A stretch of 6,994 nt of DNA from Deltaproteobacteria bacterium (GTDB lineage: Bacteria; Desulfobacterota; Desulfobulbia; Desulfobulbales; BM004): NCBI GenBank assembly GCA_019312985.1, contig JAFDCC010000297.1, positions 1 to 6,994 on the forward strand. Reading direction: 5' to 3'. Made by a program: the position numbers and the translations under genes. Positions 1-6,290 of the stretch are shown here, one piece after another. The notes below the pieces were generated by a model that was not told where the DNA came from, did not search any database, and saw nothing but the letters and a program-made list of their open reading frames with translations. How positions within the stretch are numbered: position 1 is the first letter of the stretch; each line of letters begins with the position of its first letter.

Positions 1-136
1 GCTCGGCCTGGCCTTCAAGCCCAACACCGACGACATGCGCGACGCCAAATCCGTGGAAATCATCCACGTTCTTCTCGAGGAAGGCGCCACCGTTGTCCGG
101 GTCGGCACGGCCCTCTTCGGCCCCCGCCCCCGGTGA
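1..136 (+). CDS. 3' end of a UDP-glucose dehydrogenase-like gene with a YggS-like tail (partial, chimeric)
   Basis: The frame starting at base 2 gives 44 residues and ends at TGA (134-136); the start lies outside the window. Residues 1-30 (LGLAFKP, then TDDMRD, then LLEEGAT) match the start of the UDP-binding C-terminal domain of UDP-glucose/GDP-mannose dehydrogenases. The complete enzyme just downstream has LGLTFKP and TDDMRD at the same place. From about residue 31 the expected VRVYDP continuation is absent. Instead the protein reads [14 protein letters not shown] and stops, which looks like the C-terminus of YggS/PLPBP pyridoxal-phosphate proteins (compare VRxGTAxFG near the end of that family). 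The join is in frame. As a dehydrogenase it would lack most of its UDP-binding domain and is probably inactive. It may be a real recombinant gene remnant or an assembly artefact. The dehydrogenase part is clear; the YggS assignment comes from family memory. Confidence 0.7.
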   Translation, partial: LGLAFKPNTDDMRDAKSVEIIHVLLEEGATVVRVGTALFGPRPR

Positions 137-164
137 ACCGGTCCCAGCATCATCAAAAAAACTG

Positions 165-193
165 TTGCCAATTCAAACAAAACCGGCTCAATT
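165..193 (+). promoter_or_regulatory. weak sigma-70-like promoter candidate upstream of ugd
   Basis: TTGCCA (165-170) is followed after 17 bases by TCAATT (188-193), a poor -10 match (3 of 6). It lies in the AT-richer gap between the upstream stop codon and the ugd start. The gap implies some local promoter or leader, but this particular match is weak. Confidence 0.2.
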
Positions 194-235
194 CCTGACG
201 GTACACGTTAACAGCATTTACACCGGGAGAAAAAC

Positions 236-1546
236 ATGAAGATAGCAATCATCGGAACGGGATATGTCGGGCTGGTGTCAGGCACCTGTTTTTCTGAGTT
301 CGGCCACGAGGTCATCTGCATCGACAAGGACAGCGCCAAGATCAGCGAGCTGCAGGCGGGGCGGGTCCCGATTTATGAACCGGGCCTGGAAAGCCTGGTC
401 CGGAAAAACGTCGAGGAAAAACGGCTGCAGTTTGATACGGACATTGCCAGAGCCGTGCCCTGGGCCGAGACCCTTTTTATTGCAGTCGGCACCCCTTCCA
501 GCCGCCGCGGCGACGGCTATGCCGATCTTTCCTATATCCATGCGGCGGCAAAGGAGATAGCGCCCTACCTGTCAGGCCATACCCTGGTCGTCAACAAGAG
601 CACGGCGCCGGTCGGCACTGCCCGGCAGGTTGCCAGGATTATCGGGGAAACAAACCCGAGTGCTGATTTTGACATCGCCTCCAACCCGGAATTTCTTCGC
701 GAGGGTGCGGCCATCAACGATTTCATGCGGCCGGATCGCGTCGTTATTGGAGTTGATACGGAACGCGCCGCCGATATTCTCCGCGAAATTTACAGCCCGC
801 TCTACCTTATCGAAACCCCTATTGTCGAGACAGATATTGAAACCGCGGAACTGATCAAGTACGCGGCCAATGCCTTTCTTGCTGTCAAGATCAGCTATAT
901 CAACGAGATGGCGACACTGTGCGAAAACCTGGGGGCCGACGTCATCAAGCTCGCCAAGGGTATCGGCCTGGACGGCCGCATCGGCTCCAAGTTTCTCCAC
1001 CCCGGCCCGGGCTACGGCGGCTCCTGTTTTCCGAAGGACACCCTGGCGCTGGTGCGAATGGCCCAGGAGCATGGCACGGTGGCCCGCATTGTCGAGGCGG
1101 CCGTGGAGGTCAACTCGGCCCAGAAGGCGCGGATGATCAAAAAGATCCGCGATGCCCTGCAGGGCCATGAGGCGGGCAAAACCATCGGCGTTCTGGGCCT
1201 TACCTTCAAGCCGGAAACCGATGACATGCGGGATTCCCCCTCCCTGACCATACTGCCGGCCCTTCTTGAAAAGGGCGCCGCCATAAGGGTCCACGACCCC
1301 CAGGGAATGAAAGAGGCCCGACATTACCTGCCGGCAGGGATTGAATACGTTGACTCCCCATACCAGGTGTGTGAGGGGGCTGACGTCCTGGTCCTTATGA
1401 CCGAGTGGAACCAGTACCGCGCCCTTGACCTCAAGCGCATCAAGTCATTGATGAAAAAACCGGTCTTCGTCGATCTGCGCAATGTCTATGACCCCGATAC
1501 CCTGAAAGATCTGGGCTTTACCTACCAGGGCGTCGGCCGCTCCTGA
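236..1546 (+). CDS. ugd: UDP-glucose 6-dehydrogenase
   Basis: This cytosolic enzyme oxidises UDP-glucose to UDP-glucuronate with two NAD+, supplying uronic acid for capsule, exopolysaccharide or LPS. The 436-residue length is typical. The Rossmann NAD site GTGYVGL is at residues 7-13, followed by an acidic end of beta-2 (CIDKD). The central helical domain carries K208 and N212 (LIKYAANAF). The catalytic nucleophile is C264 in GGSCFPKD. The C-terminal UDP-binding domain starts near 317 with LGLTFKP and TDDMRDSPS. GGGAGA sits about 6 bases before the ATG and the first residues form the first beta strand of the fold, so the start is secure. All key residues are present, so it should be active. 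No glycosyltransferase or other polysaccharide gene lies nearby in the window. A UDP-N-acetylmannosamine dehydrogenase is less likely given the UGDH-type motifs. Confidence 0.95.
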   Translation: MKIAIIGTGYVGLVSGTCFSEFGHEVICIDKDSAKISELQAGRVPIYEPGLESLVRKNVEEKRLQFDTDIARAVPWAETLFIAVGTPSSRRGDGYADLSYIHAAAKEIAPYLSGHTLVVNKSTAPVGTARQVARIIGETNPSADFDIASNPEFLREGAAINDFMRPDRVVIGVDTERAADILREIYSPLYLIETPIVETDIETAELIKYAANAFLAVKISYINEMATLCENLGADVIKLAKGIGLDGRIGSKFLHPGPGYGGSCFPKDTLALVRMAQEHGTVARIVEAAVEVNSAQKARMIKKIRDALQGHEAGKTIGVLGLTFKPETDDMRDSPSLTILPALLEKGAAIRVHDPQGMKEARHYLPAGIEYVDSPYQVCEGADVLVLMTEWNQYRALDLKRIKSLMKKPVFVDLRNVYDPDTLKDLGFTYQGVGRS

Positions 1547-1556
1547 GAACAGTCAC

Positions 1557-1595
1557 AAAAAAACAGCTCCTGCCGCGGCGTGCGGCAGGAGCTGT
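1557..1595 (-). terminator. rho-independent terminator of the PxxKW gene, also bounding ugd
   Basis: A perfect 14-bp stem (1563-1576 with 1582-1595) closes a 5-base loop GGCGT. On the minus strand the stem is followed at once by seven T (complement of the A run 1557-1563), so it is a proper intrinsic terminator for the minus-strand gene ending at 1623. On the plus strand no T run follows (CTGGTCGG). There it may only protect the 3' end of the ugd transcript, whose stop codon lies 16 bases upstream. Confidence 0.88.
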
Positions 1596-1622
1596 CTGGT
1601 CGGTTCAGGTCGGAAAAGAGCC

Positions 1623-1838
1623 TTACTTGCCGGATGCCCTTTTGGATGCCTTCAGGGGGTTTACCCTCACATTCTGGACCACAATTTCCGGTTTGGCGTG
1701 GGTCGCGAAATTGCACAGGCCGTTACGCCACTTTGCCTCCGGGTTTGCATAGGTCCTGCAGAATTTTTCGTTGTCTGCCGCAACAATCCTCTCGCATCCC
1801 TCACATTTCTCGATAATGGTTTTAAAAAAACTCTGCAT
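1623..1838 (-). CDS. PxxKW family cysteine-rich protein
   Basis: This is a 71-residue protein of unknown function. The start is fixed by a strong site on the minus strand, GAAGGAG about 9 bases before the ATG at 1838; the frame is open further upstream, but only through AT-rich DNA with no ribosome binding site. Four cysteines are visible: a CEGC pair (C12, C15), then C27 and C42, enough for one metal site or two disulfides. The family motif NPEAKW lies at residues 32-37, inside a conserved-looking stretch from FCRTYANP to NGLCNFATH. The C-terminus is basic (PLKASKRASGK) and could contact nucleic acid. There is no signal peptide or membrane segment. I recall the PxxKW family as small proteins spread through Desulfobacterota. 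The gene stands alone, convergent with ugd, with its own terminator. A role as a small zinc-binding or redox protein is inference only. Confidence 0.82.
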   Translation of the reverse strand: MQSFFKTIIEKCEGCERIVAADNEKFCRTYANPEAKWRNGLCNFATHAKPEIVVQNVRVNPLKASKRASGK

Positions 1839-1931
1839 GATACTGGACTCCTTCAGAAGAAATAAATTGGGCAAAGCCAGAGCATGTACCTCCGGCCCTG
1901 TTTTGCTGTTAACATTTTTAAGGACAGCAGC

Positions 1932-1948
1932 TGGCGCAATCCTTGCAT
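1932..1948 (+). promoter_or_regulatory. sigma-54 (-24/-12) promoter candidate
   Basis: TGGCGC, AATCC, TTGCAT matches the RpoN consensus (TGGCAC, five bases, TTGCA/T) with the invariant GG (1933-1934) and GC (1945-1946) exactly 10 bases apart. Transcription would start near 1957-1958 and run toward pilC with a leader of about 235 bases. Type IV pilus genes are RpoN-dependent in several bacteria, which fits. No activator site was identified. Confidence 0.55.
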
Positions 1949-2077
1949 ATAAAAATTGTCGTTCCGTGCATGCTGCAACATCTGACAACACAGAACAAAA
2001 TATTTTATTCAATTTCATCAATATTGTCAACCAGGATAACAGGTGCTGCTGCATGCCGGCCATAAAGATTTGCCCTA

Positions 2078-2106
2078 TTGTTTAAATTAATTATTTCGTT
2101 TAATAT
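2078..2106 (+). promoter_or_regulatory. sigma-70-like promoter candidate upstream of pilC
   Basis: TTGTTT (2078-2083) is followed by a 17-base AT-rich spacer and TAATAT (2101-2106). This would start transcription near 2113 and leave a leader of about 80 bases. The spacing is ideal, but matches are only partial (3 of 6 and 4 of 6), and AT-rich DNA yields such matches by chance. Confidence 0.35.
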
Positions 2107-2192
2107 TAAAAACTTGGTACCATGCGAAAAGGTTACGGGGACTTCTTTTTTTAATGGACTGAAAATCACAATTCACCAGCAGTGAGGAAATC

Positions 2193-3401
2193 ATGCCATA
2201 TTTTAACTGGAAGGGGAAAAATTCATACGGTGATAAGCGCAAGGGAGTCATTGAAGCCCCGAATATCGAGGCAGCCCGCGCCCACCTAAAAAAAATCCGG
2301 ATTACTCCAAGCAAGCTGAAGGAAAAACCAAAGGACCTGTTTGAAAATATCGCCCTTTTCAAGCCAAAGGTAACCCCAAAGGATGTGGTCATCTTTACCC
2401 GGCAGCTTTCCACCATGATCGATGCCGGCCTTCCCCTCGTCCAGGGCCTTGAAATACTCGCCAACCAGATGGAAAACCCCACCTTTAAGAAGATCCTGAC
2501 CCAGGTACGGCTCGACGTGGAGGGAGGAACCACCTTTGCCGACGCCCTGAAAAAACACCCCAAGGTCTTTGACTCGCTTTTCTGCAACATGGTCGACGCC
2601 GGCGAGGTTGGCGGTATCCTTGACACCATTCTGGCCCGCCTTTCCATCTTCATGGAAAAAAGCATGACCCTGAAAAAACGGGTCAAGGGCGCGATGATCT
2701 ACCCGATCATCTGCCTCTGCATCTCCATCATCATCCTCGGCATCATCCTCCTCTTCGTCGTACCTGTCTTTGAGAAGATGTTCGCCGATTTCGGCGCCGC
2801 TCTCCCGGTCCCGACCCAGATCGTGGTGAATCTCAGTAATTTTGTGCAGCAGAACTTTCTCTACGGCCTGTTCTTTATTGCCTTTGTCATCTTTGCCTTC
2901 AGGAAGTACTACTCCACTGAAAAAGGCGAGAAAAAGATCGATGCCATGGTCCTGGAACTCCCCATTGTCGGGGACCTTGTCCGCAAGGTCGCGGTGGCCA
3001 AGTTCACGAGAACGCTGGGCACCATGCTGAAAAGCGGTGTCCCGATCCTGGAAAGCCTCAGTGTCGTGGCCAAGACCTCGGGCAACAAGGTTATCGAAAT
3101 AGCCGTCAACAGGACGGCAGACGCCATCAGCGAGGGAAGGCCCATCGCCGAACCCCTTGAGGAGACAGGAGTTTTTCCCATCATGGTGGTCCAGATGATC
3201 AATGTCGGCGAAGCGGTCGGCGCCCTTGATGCCATGTTGGAAAAAATTGCAGATTTTTATGATGAAGAGGTGGATCAAGCCGTTGAGAACCTGACAGCAA
3301 TGATAGAGCCTTTCATGATGGTTTTTCTCGGTGGGATGATCGGTGGCCTCGTTGTCGCCATGTACCTGCCGATCTTTAAAATGGGCGAGGTTGTCGGCTA
3401 G
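2193..3401 (+). CDS. pilC: type IV pilus / type II secretion inner-membrane platform protein (PilC/GspF family)
   Basis: This is the polytopic platform that couples the cytoplasmic assembly ATPase to pilin addition in type IV pili or type II secretion. The 402-residue length is typical. The N-terminal cytoplasmic segment (1-65) begins with YFNWKGKNSYG, as in PilC. Two T2SSF repeats follow, at about 68-191 (FTRQLSTMIDAGLPL, with EVGGILD) and 270-392 (KFTRTLGTMLKSGVPI, with GEAVGALD). The matching FTRxL and GExxGxLD motifs show the internal duplication. Membrane segments are predicted near 168-192, 220-236 and 372-394. GAGG five bases before the ATG supports the start. PilC is preferred over GspF because of the N-terminal sequence, but the two are hard to separate by eye. 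No pilB, pilT, pilin or gsp genes lie within the window, so it appears detached from its partners. It probably shares a transcript with enolase, 37 bp downstream. Confidence 0.92.
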   Translation: MPYFNWKGKNSYGDKRKGVIEAPNIEAARAHLKKIRITPSKLKEKPKDLFENIALFKPKVTPKDVVIFTRQLSTMIDAGLPLVQGLEILANQMENPTFKKILTQVRLDVEGGTTFADALKKHPKVFDSLFCNMVDAGEVGGILDTILARLSIFMEKSMTLKKRVKGAMIYPIICLCISIIILGIILLFVVPVFEKMFADFGAALPVPTQIVVNLSNFVQQNFLYGLFFIAFVIFAFRKYYSTEKGEKKIDAMVLELPIVGDLVRKVAVAKFTRTLGTMLKSGVPILESLSVVAKTSGNKVIEIAVNRTADAISEGRPIAEPLEETGVFPIMVVQMINVGEAVGALDAMLEKIADFYDEEVDQAVENLTAMIEPFMMVFLGGMIGGLVVAMYLPIFKMGEVVG

Positions 3402-3417
3402 ACAGAATAATTAATAA

Positions 3418-4731
<1,314 letters not shown>

Positions 4732-4819
4732 AAAAGACCGGCGGAATGGCATGGCAGGCCGCGAAGTGCGGCGAACTGTTTTCAGGATCCCTGCCCCTGT
4801 GCAAACAGAAAAAGCAGCA

Positions 4820-4847
4820 CGCCGCGGTCCGGGCGGCGGGAAAATTT
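4820..4847 (+). terminator. weak terminator-like hairpin after eno
   Basis: CGCCGC (4820-4825) pairs perfectly with GCGGCG (4833-4838) around a 7-base loop. It is followed by GGAAAATTT, so the T run is short and displaced. This may be the 3' end of the pilC-eno transcript, but read-through into the IHF-like gene is quite possible. Confidence 0.35.
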
Positions 4848-4877
4848 GTTGCTGCCCGTAACCATTGTTTTCATTTC

Positions 4878-4906
4878 TTGACAAATGGCAGTAATTCTGA
4901 TTATTT
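4878..4906 (+). promoter_or_regulatory. sigma-70-type promoter for the IHF-alpha-like gene
   Basis: A perfect TTGACA (4878-4883) is followed by a 17-base spacer ending in TGA, giving an extended -10 (TG at 4898-4899) with TTATTT at 4901-4906. A better -10 by sequence, TATTAT (4913-4918), lies too far from the TTGACA (29 bases), so the exact -10 is uncertain. The location, just before a gene with a strong ribosome binding site, supports a real promoter. Confidence 0.5.
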
Positions 4907-4940
4907 GTGAAGTATTATATCAAAAAGGAGGATCCGGGCT

Positions 4941-5225
4941 ATGACTCTTACAAAGGCTGACCTTGTCCAGAAGGTGTATAAAAGCCACGACAACCTTACA
5001 AAAGCCGAGGCGACCGACGCGGTCGAGGCCCTGCTGTCGACCATGAAAAAATGTCTCGCCAGCGGCGAAGACCTCCTGGTCAGCGGCTTCGGAAAATTCA
5101 ACGTCAAGGACAAGAGTGCCCGGCGGGGAAGAAATCCGCAGTCCGGTGAAGAACTTATCCTTGAACCGAGACGGGTGATCACATTCAAGCCTTCAGGCAT
5201 ACTGCGGACAAAAATCAATGACTAG
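4941..5225 (+). CDS. ihfA: HU/IHF family DNA-binding protein, IHF-alpha-like
   Basis: This is a small histone-like protein that binds and sharply bends DNA as a dimer, aiding transcription (notably at sigma-54 promoters), recombination and chromosome packing. It has 94 residues, normal for the family. The N-terminal helices (1-45) begin with TLTKADLVQ. The family signature runs from SGFGKF (48-53) to GRNPQSG (63-69), with the intercalating proline at P66 on the beta arm. The ending RRVITFKPS is more like IHF-alpha than HU. AAGGAGG lies 9 bases before the ATG, the strongest ribosome binding site in the window, in keeping with an abundant protein. It has its own promoter region and a strong terminator, so it is probably a single-gene unit. 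HU or IHF-beta remain possible, because the subfamilies blur outside Gammaproteobacteria. Confidence 0.9.
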   Translation: MTLTKADLVQKVYKSHDNLTKAEATDAVEALLSTMKKCLASGEDLLVSGFGKFNVKDKSARRGRNPQSGEELILEPRRVITFKPSGILRTKIND

Positions 5226-5280
5226 CGCCCTTCCACGGAGCATCGCAGTTTCCTGAACCATTATTTTTTCTTTCTCTCTG

Positions 5281-5322
5281 CAGGAGGTTTTCCCGGGCGC
5301 GGGAAAACCTCCTGTTTTATTT
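5281..5322 (+). terminator. strong rho-independent terminator of the IHF-like gene
   Basis: A perfect 15-bp stem (5281-5295 with 5300-5314) closes the 4-base loop GGCG and is followed by TTTTATTT. It lies 55 bases past the IHF stop codon. Its last T is only 8 bases before the ATG of the next gene, so it also occupies that gene's leader. The 5' arm contains AGGAGG, which would be buried in the stem. Confidence 0.95.
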
Positions 5323-5330
5323 CATGACCA

Positions 5331-6290
5331 ATGACCATATCTCTTGCATGTAAAAAGATCCCCTTACCGTTCATAGACTTCGGGGACACGTCTTACGCCA
5401 TTGCACCGGACGCGGATCCCGGCTTCGATGAAAACCTGGCACTCTCCATCGCCAGGTTCGGCATCTTGCACCCGCCCCTGGTAAAGGAGCCTTCTTCCGG
5501 CTCCTACCGGATCGTTGCCGGCAGGAAAAGGCTCCTGGCAGCCCGCTCTCTGCAGGAGGAAAGCTCCTGCAGCTGCCTCGTCGTTCCCCTTCATACCTCC
5601 GAGATTGAAACTTTTTCCCTCCTGCTGGAGGAAACCGGCGTCAGGCGGCCGCTTACACTGACGGAGAAGGCCAATTTCCTCCAGAAAACTGTGGCGCGCT
5701 CCGACGAAGAGTTCATGGTCAAAGAGTTTCTGCCGCGCCTGGGACTGGCACCCCGGCGTTTTACCTTGCAGCAGACCCTTCGCCTCTGCAGCCTCGAACC
5801 GGAGATACTCCTTGCTCTTCACGAGGGGGTGCTCAGTGAAAAAAGTGGCTGGGAATTTTTGCAGCTGCCGGCAGGGGACCGGCTGGCCCTTTTTGCCATA
5901 GTAAACGGGCTGCGCCTGGGCGGCAGCTACCAGAAAAAACTGCTCGACATAACTAAAGACCTGGCCGGCCGCAGCGGCAAAAGCATCGCCGGCCTGTTGG
6001 CCTGCGAGGCGGTGGCAGCAATCCTGCACCACTCAGAAGCCAACCCGCCTCAGAAAACCAAGATGCTGATGCACTGGCTGCACCGCCAGCATATGGCGCG
6101 CTACAGCCGGGCCTCCGAAGAATTCAACCGCTTTGCCGGGGCAATGCAGCTGCCGGAAAATGTTTCCCTCACCCCTGCCCCGGCCTTCGAGGATGAATCC
6201 CTCACCCTCTCCATCACCTTTCCCAACAGGAAATCCCTGCAGCATGCCTGGAAACAAGTCAGAAAGAGTTTTGAAGCGGACTCCGATTGA
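5331..6290 (+). CDS. ParB N-terminal domain-containing protein
   Basis: The N-terminal part is a ParB/Spo0J-type domain (about residues 8-105). It has LALSIARFGILHPPLV (36-51), a box equivalent to GERR reading AGRKRLLAA (63-71), and LLLEETGVRRPLTLTEKA (97-114), the counterpart of ENLQRxxLxPxEEA. A helical middle (about 115-170) corresponds to the helix-turn-helix region of ParB but is diverged. Beyond about 180 nothing is recognised, apart from a possible small alpha/beta end (SLTLSITFPN then a helix). Canonical ParB proteins bind parS and use CTP; whether this one does is unknown. No parA partner or parS-like palindrome is seen, so it is probably not a plasmid partition gene. The start has no visible ribosome binding site and abuts a terminator; no better in-frame start exists before the domain begins. 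It overlaps the downstream phosphatase gene. Confidence 0.82.
   Translation: MTISLACKKIPLPFIDFGDTSYAIAPDADPGFDENLALSIARFGILHPPLVKEPSSGSYRIVAGRKRLLAARSLQEESSCSCLVVPLHTSEIETFSLLLEETGVRRPLTLTEKANFLQKTVARSDEEFMVKEFLPRLGLAPRRFTLQQTLRLCSLEPEILLALHEGVLSEKSGWEFLQLPAGDRLALFAIVNGLRLGGSYQKKLLDITKDLAGRSGKSIAGLLACEAVAAILHHSEANPPQKTKMLMHWLHRQHMARYSRASEEFNRFAGAMQLPENVSLTPAPAFEDESLTLSITFPNRKSLQHAWKQVRKSFEADSD

Larger units (their letters stand above)
1839..2192. other. 354-bp AT-rich divergent regulatory region
   Basis: This gap separates the minus-strand PxxKW gene from the plus-strand pilC gene. It has no convincing coding frame. It holds a sigma-54-like element (1932-1948), an imperfect inverted repeat just downstream of it (1968-1982 with 2042-2056) and a sigma-70-like element (2078-2106). 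The ribosome binding sites of both genes lie at its ends. I could not find a convincing minus-strand promoter for the PxxKW gene, although one must lie here. Confidence 0.6.
4732..4940 (+). other. 209-bp non-coding stretch between eno and the IHF-like gene
   Basis: No coding frame with a start and ribosome binding site was found. The left half has two GC-rich hairpins: a small one with a 5-bp stem (4758-4762 with 4768-4772) and a better one at 4820-4838. The right half is AT-rich and holds the promoter and ribosome binding site of the downstream gene. Confidence 0.5.

Noticed and set aside
572..1324. Long open frame on the minus strand across ugd
   Set aside because: It lies fully antisense to a well-conserved gene, has no family resemblance, and arises from the GC-rich codon pattern of ugd.
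1839..2063. N-terminal extension of the PxxKW protein to a start at 2063
   Set aside because: The extension crosses AT-rich promoter DNA with no ribosome binding site, whereas ATG 1838 has GAAGGAG at ideal spacing and matches the family start.
1771..2085. Plus-strand frame of 104 codons over the PxxKW start and the intergenic region
   Set aside because: It is partly antisense to the PxxKW gene, has no ribosome binding site and no protein-like composition.
2122..2154. Ten-codon leader peptide (MRKGYGDFFF) before pilC
   Set aside because: No ribosome binding site and no attenuator-like stem pairs with it; likely chance.
2286..3278. 330-codon open frame on the minus strand across pilC
   Set aside because: It is the reverse-frame shadow of pilC; the His- and Asp-rich translation is the usual product of reading a membrane-protein gene backwards.
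4758..4772. Small GCCGC/GCGGC hairpin after eno as terminator
   Set aside because: Only 5 bp of stem and no T run after it; the hairpin at 4820 is the better candidate.
4914..4930. IHF binding site (TATCAA) just before the IHF-like gene, for autoregulation
   Set aside because: The second half of the consensus (TTR after four bases) is missing.
5324..5350. Earlier ATG at 5324 as start of the parB-like gene
   Set aside because: It is in a different frame and reaches a stop after eight codons.
5364..6032. Minus-strand frame across the parB-like gene
   Set aside because: No ribosome binding site and no recognisable motif; it mirrors codon bias in the real gene.
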